Shown: one piece after another, positions 10,006 to 20,372 of the stretch
How positions within the stretch are numbered: position 1 is the stretch's first letter
Layout: every line of letters starts with the position of its first letter
Assembly (NCBI GenBank): GCA_030078075.1
Contig: CP119644.1
Span: 1,020,001 to 1,084,000 of the forward strand
Direction of reading: 5' to 3'
Source: Crithidia sp. LVH-60A
Taxonomy: Eukaryota; Euglenozoa; Kinetoplastea; Trypanosomatida; Trypanosomatidae
DNA length: 64,000 bases
Program-made: the position numbers and the translations under genes
The notes under the pieces: generated by a model
The model's database searches: none
Seen by the model: the letters and a program-made list of their open reading frames with translations, nothing else
Told to the model about the DNA's origin: nothing

Positions 10006-12000
10006 TTAAGCGAGTAGTCGCGTCTCGAAGGACCTGCGGCGCAGCACACTCCGTGCGGCGCGGAAGGTCAGAGCCGTGTAAGCGAGAAACACGCCCGCCA
10101 GCACAAAGAAGGGGACGAGCGACGTGTTCGGTGGGTCGGCCTCGGCCTCAAACGGGAGGCGCACGTTCATCGCGTAGATCGTCTGCAGCATCACAATCGG
10201 GTACATGATGTTTGCCACCTCGGTGAGCAGCAGCACCATCCGCAGTGCGCGGTTGCCGCGTCGCAGCAGCACCCACTGAATCGCAACGTTGTGATACCAG
10301 TTTGAGATCGCAACGGTGTCGCGGCAGTCGCTGATCTCGCGCTGAAAGTGCCACAGGTGCGCCTGCGCGTTCTCCAGCTCGCGGCGAATCCGCACGTCAG
10401 CAACAAAGAACTGCTCGGCGAAGATCGGCTGGAGGAGCGTCGCGAAGAGGACCTCGCGACGGGCCGTGTCGGCGCCACACTCGCCGAAGCAGCGACGCAC
10501 CGCCGTAATGCGCCGTATCACCGCGTCCTGATCCTTCCGCTTCTCCTTGACGGCAAAGACGGCATCGCCAAGCTCGTCCACCACCTGGGCTAGCGTGATG
10601 CTGTCGAGGTGGTGGCCTACGGCGATTTGCAGTAGCACACTGAGAATGAAAGGCGCCGTGAAGCGGCGGCGCATCGAGGGGGCTAAGAGAACGTTGCTCT
10701 GCAGCCGCGCTGCCGTCAGCTCGGGCGGGGCACAGTGCAGCTGCACCATACGCAGTAGATCATCCATCTCGGCAAAGGGTTTGTCGTGAATGGTGACCAT
10801 CCAATCCGCAAACACGATGACACCGACGGGGACCGCCTCCGGCACCGAGGAGCGTGGGGCTCCAGTGCGAACAGCCTCAAAGAGCATCTCCATCACGCTG
10901 CGGGTGGCGGCTTGCCGGCCGCGCTGGGTGGCAGCCTTGCGCTTCGTTTTCGCCGACTGCGTAGCCTTCTCATCCGCGCCACCAAGGGAGTGCAGGAAGC
11001 CGCTCTTCTTTGAGTCTTGTGGCGCCAAGGACGCCTCCTGCGTCTCGGGGTCAACGACCGGCGTGCACATCAGGTTGAGAAACACGTAGCCAGACGTGGT
11101 GTCGGACGTCTCGCCCGGTGCCACGGCGTTCACATCGATCAGATCCATCATGGAAAGGTAGAGGCAACTGTCCTTTGTCTCCTGCGAGATGGGCAGCATG
11201 TCGAGCAGCTCCGCCACCCGCTCCGCACTCTTCGGTTGGGTGCGGTCGATTTGGATGTCGAGCCACTTCGCCAGCGGCAGGGGAGAGGCAAAAGCCGCGA
11301 GTGCCTCCGCCTCCGCGGACGCCGCCGCGGCAGTCGCAGCGCGTGAGCCGTCGACGTGCGTGTTGATGCGCAGCCCCGGCGCCGACGTTTCCTGCCGCCG
11401 CGCCGCCGCAGCCGCAGCTGCCTGCTGCGCTCGCACACTCGCAGCCACCGCCTTCTCCTCCTCCTCGGACAGCTCACCAGTAGGGAGGTGCATGTCGTGT
11501 GCGGTCAAGTAGCGCGCCAGGTCTCCGGCGTGGCGGAACTGACGTGCGTAGGGGGCGCTGCTCTCGTCGCTCTGGCACATGAGCCACCAGTGCTCGGCGC
11601 TGTCCTCGACGCGGACTAGGTGCGACGCGTCGCCACCCGGCTGCGGCGCCACCGACGACGGTGCTTTGGACGCCGGGTAGGGTGGGTGGGTGGAGGCGGC
11701 GTCGGGCAACGACGAGTCCGCGCCGTCGTGCTCCTCGTTGCTTCGGTTGTCGTTCACCTGCAGGTGCAAATAGGAGCCCTTCTTCTCCGGCGCCACGGCG
11801 CGGCTGTCGCCAGGGGCAAAGCTGCGATTCTTAAGGAAGGAGCCCACCCGGCCGCGGCTCTCCTTGCCAGGCTTGAAGCCACCAAAGTCGATCACGTCGG
11901 TGCCGTCGGAGTGGACGTAGAGGTGGCTGAGGAGGGTGTAGTCGAAGGGGGAGGGGTCGACCATCTCTCCCAAAGCCGCATGACGACGACGCGCTTTCAT
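10006..12000 (-). CDS. CorA-like Mg2+ transporter with AMN in place of GMN
   Basis: A 664-residue protein with the CorA architecture: a long soluble N-terminal part, a helical stalk (about residues 480-585), then two membrane helices at the extreme C-terminus (about 586-608 and 629-650), joined by a short loop, and a basic cytosolic tail. CorA/Mrs2/Alr1 channels move Mg2+ and carry an almost invariant Gly-Met-Asn at the end of the first helix; here it reads YAMNVRLPFE, AMN at 610-612. The N-terminal 250 residues are low-complexity Ala/Ser and acidic. The segment VGVIVFADWMVTIHDKPFAEMDDLL (shown in part) resembles the alpha/beta domain of CorA. Family assignment is from topology plus motif position; metal selectivity is uncertain because of the Gly to Ala change. 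Confidence 0.8.
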   Translation of the reverse strand: MKARRRHAALGEMVDPSPFDYTLLSHLYVHSDGTDVIDFGGFKPGKESRGRVGSFLKNRSFAPGDSRAVAPEKKGSYLHLQVNDNRSNEEHDGADSSLPDAASTHPPYPASKAPSSVAPQPGGDASHLVRVEDSAEHWWLMCQSDESSAPYARQFRHAGDLARYLTAHDMHLPTGELSEEEEKAVAASVRAQQAAAAAAARRQETSAPGLRINTHVDGSRAATAAAASAEAEALAAFASPLPLAKWLDIQIDRTQPKSAERVAELLDMLPISQETKDSCLYLSMMDLIDVNAVAPGETSDTTSGYVFLNLMCTPVVDPETQEASLAPQDSKKSGFLHSLGGADEKATQSAKTKRKAATQRGRQAATRSVMEMLFEAVRTGAPRSSVPEAVPVGVIVFADWMVTIHDKPFAEMDDLLRMVQLHCAPPELTAARLQSNVLLAPSMRRRFTAPFILSVLLQIAVGHHLDSITLAQVVDELGDAVFAVKEKRKDQDAVIRRITAVRRCFGECGADTARREVLFATLLQPIFAEQFFVADVRIRRELENAQAHLWHFQREISDCRDTVAISNWYHNVAIQWVLLRRGNRALRMVLLLTEVANIMYPIVMLQTIYAMNVRLPFEAEADPPNTSLVPFFVLAGVFLAYTALTFRAARSVLRRRSFETRLLA

Positions 12001-13263
12001 GGTGGCGAGGGTATGTGTGGCCTTGAGGGAGAAGAAAAGTAGGTTTCTTTTTCTTTCTAGTCAGCACCACGCGATACAAAAGAGAGGCGGTGTCGCACTG
12101 TGGAAGTAAAGCAAGGAAACGAAAATACAGAGAAACGTGGTTGACTACTAAGATTTAAAGAAAAAAAATGAGAACGCCTAAGGAGGTGGTTTAGCAAGCG
12201 ATAGGAAGAATTGCACGGAAGACGGAGTGCCTTGACTGATCGACAAAGTGGGAGCGAGAGGGAAAGAGATAAGGAGAGAGAACGCAGCAAGAAGCTTCAG
12301 AAAAAAAAATTGGCTTTTTTCTTACATTCTTACAGGAGTCCTAGTTTGTTTGTTTTTGTGCGATCGGTACGCTTTGGCTTGCTGTGAAAATGGATAGAAT
12401 GGACGGTGCGAACGACGTGGTGGTGCGTGTGCACTGCGATGGAAGAATGGGAGAGAGGCAAAGAGAGAGCGAAAGAGAGTGTGTGTGTGACAAAGAACGG
12501 CGTGATCGGTGCAAAACACAAAGAATTGCTATTTCATACTTTAGTTTTAGGAGTTTTCGTCGCCGATGTGTTTTGTCAAAACTCCCGCAATTAGCAGAGA
12601 AAGGATGACAAAGAAGTGGCGTTGTGCTCGTGCAACAAGGACAAAGAAGAGTCACCAATCATCTCCTAGCGTGATGTTAGTCGTCCTGCATCGTCCCTAC
12701 TCCTTCTTTCATGTGTTATTTCACTCCACAAAACAATCGCGCCCTCTTCTATAAAGGGAATGCCGGAAGCACCTTGATGGGCTTCCTTTGCTTCGTCGGT
12801 CTGAAGTGCCTCGGCTTCCAGTGTCACATGCCGAGAACGAGAGAACTATGCCAAGACAAAAGGGATCCGCAAGAGACTGTCAAGTTGTGTCTTTCAGCGA
12901 TTTTGTTGGAGGCAACACACACGTGTCCTTCTTCATATTTCTTTTTGCCTGAATGTAGTTTTTTTTTTTTTTTGCGCAGATTGTGGATGGTCGAAGAAAA
13001 AAAGGGGGAAGCACGATAGAAACGTATCAAGAGAGTGTGAAAAAAAAAAAGAAATAGAATTTCAACGACGAGACTCTTAGTAGCGCACTAACCTCCAAAA
13101 GAAAAAACCTTCTCGAAGAGAGACTACTCTGTATAGGTGTAAGCAGAGAAACAAAAAACAAATAAAAAAAGCAAGAGAGAAAGCAAAGATAACGGTTTCA
13201 ATTGCGCATTGATAATTCCTTTCTGAGGGATGGGATAAGCTTGCAGAGCTGCCGGCACCACGG
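12001..13263. other. intergenic spacer, no gene seen
   Basis: AT-rich spacer with the acceptor at 12022-12042, several CT-rich tracts on the minus strand and a T13 run near 12959-12973. No gene or RNA element is supported. Confidence 0.55.
12022..12042 (-). promoter_or_regulatory. spliced-leader acceptor of the CorA-like gene
   Basis: On the minus strand CTACTTTTCTTCTCCCTCAAG ends in AG at 12023-12022, about 22 bases before the ATG at 12000. It is the nearest strong pyrimidine tract plus AG and supports that start. Confidence 0.6.
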
Positions 13264-14370
13264 TCACTCCATGACGACGGCCCCAGCGTAGCTGACAGAG
13301 GAGTCGTCCGCGTCCTGACACTTGCTGGACTGCGAGTAGTGCACAACCTTCACCTCCGCCTTGCTGTCCCGCGCAGCCCATCGGTGCAAGCCGACGCTGA
13401 TTGGCGCGCGACCGCAGATGGTGTTGCGCGTCGTCTTGAGGTACGTGTACCACCCCTCCATATCACGGTGCTCCAGCAAGTCCATCGCGACGTGGTCCAT
13501 GGCAATGATCGAGTCGCCAATGTTCGGGTACTCGGTGCGCTTGTAATGATAGGTGTAGCCAAAGCGGGAGCCCCAGTGGCAGAAGTCGGAGCTGTAGACG
13601 AAGAAGTTGCGTGCGTCGTCCATGTAGGGCTTCAGCACCTCGTAAATTGCCTTCTCATCGGTGCGGTCCGTCTGGCTGATGATGATCGGCACAATGGACA
13701 CGCGACCCCCAGCAGGAGCAGCGGACGCGCTGGGAGGCGGGTGGTGCAGGATGTGGGCGAGGTAGGGGGTCTCCATCTCAATTGAGTGCTCCGCCTCCTC
13801 CATGCGGCGCGACGCCTTCGTGGCGGCCACGCCGACCTTGGTGAGCGACGCAATAACGCTGTCGGTTGTCGCGACGTCGACGCGAAGGGGACCGAAAGGT
13901 GTCTCGTAGACGCTCGCAGAGGACAGCTCGCAGCCGTCAAAGCTCTTCACATGACAGGGGCCGAGGATGAAGACACGCTCCAGCTGCGCACCGGGTGAGT
14001 TTTTGGCGTAGAGATACTCACGAAAGACCGCGAAGGCTTCGCCAGCAGTGCGGCCCGAGTAGTCCATCCCAGCGTGGGGTGCGATCAGCGCCGACATGCG
14101 CCGCTGCCCGTCGTAGTGGTGCGTCGCCTGCGTGAAGTAGCCGTCGATGGTCTGCTTCAGCCGCTCTGGGATCGCTTCGTACCACCCACGGCCGTTGGGA
14201 GCGGCGTGGGTGGCGGGCCGAACAAAGCTCATCCTCGCTTGCTTGATGAGCGACCTCGTTACTGATTTTTTCTTGAGGGTGTTGGTGGTAGTGGTGGTGG
14301 AGATGTGCTTGGGGGTTTCCTTGCGTATGGCGAGCAAGTCACGAGTCTTGGTGGGTCGGTGGTGCTTCAT
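13264..14370 (-). CDS. MEMO1-family protein
   Basis: The protein matches the MEMO family (human MEMO1; metal-binding fold related to extradiol dioxygenases, linked to redox and cell-motility signalling) over its whole core. Landmarks in order from the second ATG (14232): GRGWYEAI, APHAGMDYSGRTAGEAF with the first metal-ligand His, FILGPCHVKSFDGCELSS with the second, EEAEHSIEMETPYL, FVYSSDFCHWGSRFGYTY, TTRNTICGRAPISV and the C-terminal YSQSSKC followed by DSSVSYAGA. The core is about 322 residues, the family length. The upstream ATG at 14370 adds 46 Lys/Thr-rich residues; a splice acceptor sits directly before it, so the long form may be the real product, with 14232 as the alternative start. 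The cellular role in trypanosomatids is unknown. Confidence 0.9.
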   Translation of the reverse strand: MKHHRPTKTRDLLAIRKETPKHISTTTTTNTLKKKSVTRSLIKQARMSFVRPATHAAPNGRGWYEAIPERLKQTIDGYFTQATHHYDGQRRMSALIAPHAGMDYSGRTAGEAFAVFREYLYAKNSPGAQLERVFILGPCHVKSFDGCELSSASVYETPFGPLRVDVATTDSVIASLTKVGVAATKASRRMEEAEHSIEMETPYLAHILHHPPPSASAAPAGGRVSIVPIIISQTDRTDEKAIYEVLKPYMDDARNFFVYSSDFCHWGSRFGYTYHYKRTEYPNIGDSIIAMDHVAMDLLEHRDMEGWYTYLKTTRNTICGRAPISVGLHRWAARDSKAEVKVVHYSQSSKCQDADDSSVSYAGAVVME

Positions 14371-14391
14371 CTGAAGAAGGGGAAGAGGAGT
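14371..14391 (-). promoter_or_regulatory. spliced-leader acceptor abutting the MEMO ATG
   Basis: On the minus strand CTCCTCTTCCCCTTCTTCAG ends in AG immediately before the ATG at 14370, so the mature mRNA would have a 5' UTR made of the spliced leader alone. No comparable pyrimidine tract lies between 14370 and the second ATG at 14232. Confidence 0.6.
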
Positions 14392-15322
14392 GCCGTGAGA
14401 AAACAGAGATGGTTAAAAAGCAGGTCAGAGGGCTTTATATATTACGGCAATTTCAGAATTTCGAGAGACCAATAATTTTACCTTCATGGAAACGGCACAA
14501 AGCACAGTCAGTTTACTCGCATCGAGTGCAAGAGCCTACCCTCCGGAAGCTTTTACCCCCCAAGCCTTTAAAACAGTGCATCTGTAAAAAAAAAAGGTCC
14601 CAATCTACTACCAGTTTTTTTAGTTCGCCATCCCGCTTGGCACCTACCATTTTTTTTTTTTTTGGACAGGGGGGAAAAAAAAACAGAAAAAAGAACTCAT
14701 CAAGGGCTTGTCTAGAGGGTGATAAAGGGCTGCGTTCGTGCCAGGAGAGACCGCATTACTGGCAGCTAGATATAGTACAAATAAGGTGGACTGCGTAGAG
14801 TACGGGCAAGCAGTCCAGAGTGAGATGAACAAGGGTGAAGAAAATGCTCTTAAGAAACAAAAGAAGGGAAGACACCCTTCGTAAACCGAATCCGATGCGG
14901 AGCAGCAACAACCGGGAACGGAGAAAAAATAATAATAAGGGCTTCGTGAAGGAAGTGAGGGGTGAGAGAGGCAGTACTAGGGGCAGTACTCCGTGTTCAA
15001 AACGAAAGAAACTAAAGAAAAAGGTAAAACTAAAAGCAGCCCAACGATCACCTACACGCCCACGTCCTCAACAGTCAAGTAATGTACATGTGTGGCCTGC
15101 ATTTACCAGTAAATAAAAAACCGGACAAGCAAGTCACGTTCAGACTGCTCTACTGTTTCAGCAGAATTCTCCGAAGAAAACGATGACAACGAACACACGC
15201 ATACACACAAAAAAGAAAAAAATGCGGATGGTAAATACGCACGCAGACACACAGACAAAGAAAGCAACAAACACATGTAGGTGTTTCGGTAAACTCTTCC
15301 ACCGTCTGCTACACGGCGCACG
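14371..15322. other. intergenic spacer, no gene seen
   Basis: AT-rich spacer holding the acceptor at 14371-14391, T and A runs (for example T14 near 14650) and the 3' UTR of the 5-phosphatase gene. I looked for a tRNA B-box and stem patterns and found none convincing. Confidence 0.55.
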
Positions 15323-18165
15323 CTAGCCAGCGTAGGCACGCGTGCCGACATCAAAAAGAGCGACAACAGGGCGGTGGTCGCTCGTGCGCACGTTGGGGAC
15401 GTCGGTGTAGAGGCGAATCGCCACCCGCCGCGCCGCCGAGCTCGCCTTCTTCTTGAAGAGCACACGATCGCAGTAGGCCGGCATGCGGTCCTTCTTCTTG
15501 GAGAAGTTGTAGTCGTCCAGCGTCACACCACCGTTGCTGGGCGACACCTCGTATTTGTAGGTGGGGCGGAAGAGCAGGTTGCCCTCCTGGTAGCCCTGAA
15601 ACACCGTCCCTCGTGCCCGCTCCAGACTTAGCTGGTCGTTGTTGATCAAGATGGACCGAATGTTGCGATGATGCTGGATCACGTACTCGATGGCTTTGCG
15701 CGTGCCGTTGATGCGGTAGTTGAGGTCGCCGCCAAAGAAGGTGAGGTCGAACTCTTCCGTCACGTCGCGGCGCAGCTGCCCGCGGTTGACAATCGCGGAG
15801 ACAACGGGCAGACTCAGCGGCACCACGTCGTCCTCGGACGACTCATCATCCCAGTCGTGCCCGTCGTGGTCGCACGCCACGTCCTCGCCCAGCACGGCAT
15901 GCTGCTTCATCAAGCGCTTGAAAAACTTGCGGTGCGGCCCGCGTCGCCCGAGCTTCAACGCGTAGACGATCTGGCGGTAGTCCTTGTTGCGGTTCACGAC
16001 GGCGCCTTGATGAGCCGCGAGGTGGGCCGTGATGAAGAGCAGCGACATGTAGTTGGGGGTGTCGGTGTCCGGCGTGCCGTCGCTCTCGTCATCGTTGGAG
16101 GCCGGCGCGGCGTTGGCGTGGTCCTTGCGCTTGGAGCTGTGGCCCAGCTTCTTCTTCTGCTTGCGCCGGCGCTGTCGCTGTCGGGAGAGGTCAAAGGAGG
16201 CGTTGCGGCTCAGCATTTCAGCAGGCGAGAAGACGCCGTCGTCGTCGAGCGCCTGCCCTACACGGCGCCTCTCCGCCGCACTGACTGTTGGCACAGACAC
16301 ACCCGCCAGGCCCCTGCCTTGAAATGCCTGCGCGTCGTCGTCGTCAATGTCGTGCTGCATGACAGAGGGGTCGAGGAGGGCGGGCGGAGAGGGGCCGGCG
16401 ACGACGCTCGGGGAAAGCTGTACGTCGCCGCTCGTCTCCACCGGCGGCACGTGTGACTCATCTGTGTGAAGAACACGCGGCAGTGCTGCAGCCACATCCC
16501 CTGCTGCTGCCCGTCCGCCTTTCGCAGCACCGCCAACAGGCAGTGGTCGCTCACCGCGTGGTGTGGACGGTGCTGTTGTGATGGCCCGATGCGTCGTCGC
16601 CGCGTGCGAGATCTCCACAAACTTCGGCGTCAGCGACAGCACCAAGCCCACTGCCACGCCACCCTTGTTGCCACCCCAGCCACAAAGCATCCCCGTCTTG
16701 ACGTGCGACGCGTGCGGGCGTGACACGTACTTGGCGACATCGCGCTTGCGGGCAAAGACGAGCATCTGCACAGCCCACATGTGATCCTTGCCCACCAGCT
16801 CATACTGGTTCCCGAGGCACACGTCCCCGATCGCCTTGGCCCACGCCCTCTGCAGCGTGTTCGACCCAACGTACGGGCCATTCTCCTGAGTCCCCACCAC
16901 GACGAGATGCGCGTTGGGGTGGATGCAGTAGGCCGACACCTCCTCCATCCGCGGCGGCTTGTTCGCCATGTTCCACGTCACGTAGGCGATGCGGAGGGGC
17001 TTGCCAGGGCACCAGAGCTTATCCTCCCCACGCAGCAGATCATCTGGGCAGTACCGCGGAATGGGAAACGTTTCGCGTATCGGCAAGTCAACACCGACGC
17101 CGGCGGCCAGTGTGGCGGCGTGGGCGGCGGCATCGATGTCGGCGTAGTCGTTCGTCGGGTACAGAGGCGACAGCAAGTCCGCTGGCGGTCGTGGCGGATG
17201 GGCAAATGACGCATCGTCTGCCTCCAGCTTCATCGAGTGCTCCACGCCCTCTGCGGTAGCGCCAGACGCGTTGGCGGCCGTCGCACTGCTGCTGTTGTTC
17301 GGCGACCTCGCGGAGGAAAATGCAGCCACGTCGGTTGTGTTGTCGTTCGGTGAGCCGTGAGAGGATGGTGGCGGGTGGTTGCGACGCACCATGTGGCGCA
17401 CCACTGGACGAATAGGCGGAGCGGCATCACTGTGAAGAGGATCGCACGGCACCGCTGGAGAGATGCATCGCTGGCTGCTGCTGTTGCGCCACTGCTTGCC
17501 GTCGACGCCCTTCCGACTCGTTTTCACTACGCGATGGGGCGGACGGGTTCGCCCAGTTCGACATCTCCGCCGAGCCAGGCGGCTGCGTTGTGGAGTAGTC
17601 ATCGCAGGGCTGCGGCACCGTCTGCGTGAGCTCGCCTTGTGCCTCCCACTTTGCCATCGCACTGAGCGAGGAGGCGGACGACTGCAGTAAGAAGTCATGC
17701 AGATGTGGCAGCTCCTCCGGGCGTGGGGTCAGCAGCGGTGCCACTCCGTCCTCGACCTTGCGCAGCAGCGGCCCTGACGAGGGGTAGTAGTCGGTGCCGG
17801 ATGTGCTGCCAGAGGAGGTGGAGTAGGCGGTGTGCGGCGTGGCGGTGGTCTTGGATCGGTTGCCGGACACCTCTGCCCGCTCCTGTGCTTCTTCTATTTG
17901 CGGCACTACTCTCCTGTGCGTTGGCATCCTGTGGGGAGTGGCCCTGTCCCGCAGCCGCAGCGGGGTCGGTAGGCGCAGTGGCGCTCGGTGGTGGCACTGG
18001 TGAAAAGGGCGAGCCCGTGACGGAGGCGTGCGGGGACGCCGTCGTGTCTTGCGGCTCTGCGTCCTCCTCTGGTATCGGTGGCAGCGCGGGCAGGCGGTCA
18101 CGGACGAAGATGGTGAAGTTTTCAATGCCGCCGCTCTCCGAGTGACCGCTCGTCGAAAGAGGCAT
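15323..18165 (-). CDS. inositol polyphosphate 5-phosphatase (IPPc domain), read across two frame changes
   Basis: The C-terminal two thirds hold an IPPc catalytic domain: ITWNMANK-like strand (YVTWNMANKPPRM), VGTQENGPYVGS, GWGGNKGGVAVGL, FITAHLAAHQGAVVNRNKDY, FFGGDLNYRI (about 15707-15745), LFRPTYKYE, MPAYCDRVLFKK and TSDHRPVVALF. These enzymes remove the 5-phosphate from phosphoinositides or inositol phosphates using a Mg2+-dependent endonuclease-like fold; the Asn, Asp and His of the catalytic motifs are present. About 180 low-complexity residues interrupt the domain between GNKGGV and ITAHL (about 16060-16600). The N-terminus (MPLSTSGHSESGGIEN, ATG at 18165) and a middle segment lie in two other frames, so about two frame changes (near 17905 and 17455) are needed; I judge them sequencing errors. 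Total about 947 residues. Lipid or soluble substrate cannot be told. Confidence 0.85.
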
Positions 18166-20372
18166 CGATACACGCGTAGTGCACCCAGAAGAGAGAAAAC
18201 AAACAAAAAAAAAACAGCAAAAAAAGCGAATTCGATGAATCGACGCACAGCACAAAGCCAATGAGCAAGAGAGAAAAGAAAAAACAAAAAGATACAAGCA
18301 GAGTGAACTACTGTGAACAAACACTCACACACACACACCGCGCACAAACGAAAACACAAAGAGATAATAGAAATCAAGTGAGAGATGAAAAGAGTGCTTT
18401 TCAGCTGAGCGTGCTTCTTTCTAGCAGAATAGCCGACAACAAGAGCCGGAGAAAGAGAAGACAGCAGGAAGAGAGAGAAAAGAAAATGAGAAGGCCTTCC
18501 ACGGCAAGAGAGTCGCAGCGGCGATGGAAGGTGGGAGAGAGGGAAGGAACGTAAGAAAAGAAAAAAAGAATACAATGGCGCACAACACGCACCAAATTTT
18601 ACACGGAAAGACACGCACTGAAATGCCCTTCTCTATTGTTTAAATCACAAGAGAGAAAAAGAAAGTAAAAAAAAAAGTATGTTGAGGAGTCGAAAAGATT
18701 TTCAACAAAGACAACGTGAAAGTACCGCCACCTCCACCTTACCTGACAACGCCGTTCTGCTTCCTGTTGAACACACACGCCAATGCGAAACAGAACGGAA
18801 CAGCTAGCTATAATTTGAGTTTAGAGAGTCACTCTTAATATCTTGGGTTTTAATTGGAAAGTGAACACCCTAACCTTCGTCATCAACACAGCGTGCTTGT
18901 CTACTCTACTGTACTATCTGCTTCTACCAGGTTTGACAAAAAAAAAGTGAAGGGCCACACGGCACAGTGGAAACACGCGCGAGAAACCTCCTACTCGTCG
19001 CTACGTGGCGAAGCTATTGAGTGGGAATAAACAAATGGGCAACGTTGTCTTCGCTCTCGGTTACGTATGTGACCGAACAAGTGAGAGAGAGAGAGAGAGA
19101 GAAAAAGAAAACGAAGGACAAATGATTGAGTGTTGAACGTTCTGAATTAAGACTGCGGCGACTCAGCAAAGGCATACGAATTGAGTACGTGAGAGGGAGA
19201 TAAAATTACACAAAGTCGAAGAAACAGCAGCAAACCTCAATGGAAAAAAAAATAGCAGACTTTTACGCTACACAACTGCGTTCTTTTTTTTTCCCAGATT
19301 GAAGTGTTCGGTGTGCGCGATTGGCGCTCCACTGACGTAGCGTCTACACTACTCCCCCAATTTGTGATTTTTTTTTTCAATTCTTCTTTTCTTTTTTCCT
19401 TGATTCCTTCCCTCTTCTCTCGTCAACGGCGCGGGTGATGCGTCAGAGAGAAAGAGAGAGAGGAACTGCGTGGTGTGGCAGGATGGCACTCGTCAATTAT
19501 CGAGCGTTGCAGGTGATAACAAACATCCAAAAGACACACACAACACACAAAAAAAGGAGGATTTTGAATGTAGTGGATGGGAGAATGAGAGGGAAAAAGA
19601 GATTTGCGAAAGAGGTCAACACCACACACGCAGCAAATGAAAGACGTAAGCCCAGATCCTGTCAACGCCAATAAAAAAATATACCCTTAGCTCAGCCATT
19701 TACTGAGGAGGAGGTAGGAATTGTATCTGCTGGCAATGTACGCGGTGGCCTCATCGACAGATATGGAAAGCTGCGCGTCTGCACAGTTTTTTTTTATTCA
19801 TTTCTCATTTGTTTCTGGTTTTGTTTACAAAATAACGAGCGCTTGCATACGAGAAAAAAAAAACAAGAAGAAGAGGGGACATATGTCTCGTTTGGAGGTA
19901 GAAGAGAAGATTGTCTTTCTGGCCGGTGGAGGAAGCACCACGCGATGCACAATGCGCCGAACGGAGTCAAACAATCCAGCCCTTCGCTAGTCTCCCCTCT
20001 CAAGAAAAATGTCATGCAGGATATGAGATCAACAACAACATGGAAAAAAAATGAGGTGAACTAGGTTCTACTCCGATCGATAAAAGGAAAAAAAGGGGGA
20101 AAACATATTCTTTTTATAATGACAGTAGGGATCAGCAAAAAAAAAATCTTAGCTGCACACACGTAAATATCGTGCGCAGTCCGACCGCAGGGGCCTTGTC
20201 GACACGGCCGATACGCTTTACATACCAAGAGCCTCACATCTTAACGCCACGGAAGAGATGGCCTGCTATCATCAAAGAACTCTTCTTCTAATTGAATTCT
20301 TAGACAGCAGAGCAATCAAAACCTCTTGCGTTTTTTTTTTTTACCAGCTTTTCTGCTGGCCTAAAAATTCCT
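18166..20372. other. 2.2-kb gene-free spacer
   Basis: One of the longest spacers in the window. It is AT-rich, with a (GA)n run at 19083-19101, numerous A/T homopolymers of 8-10 bases and pyrimidine tracts. It should contain the 5' UTR of the 5-phosphatase gene and the 3' UTR of the first dehydrogenase. No protein-like frame, tRNA or repeat was recognised. Confidence 0.55.
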
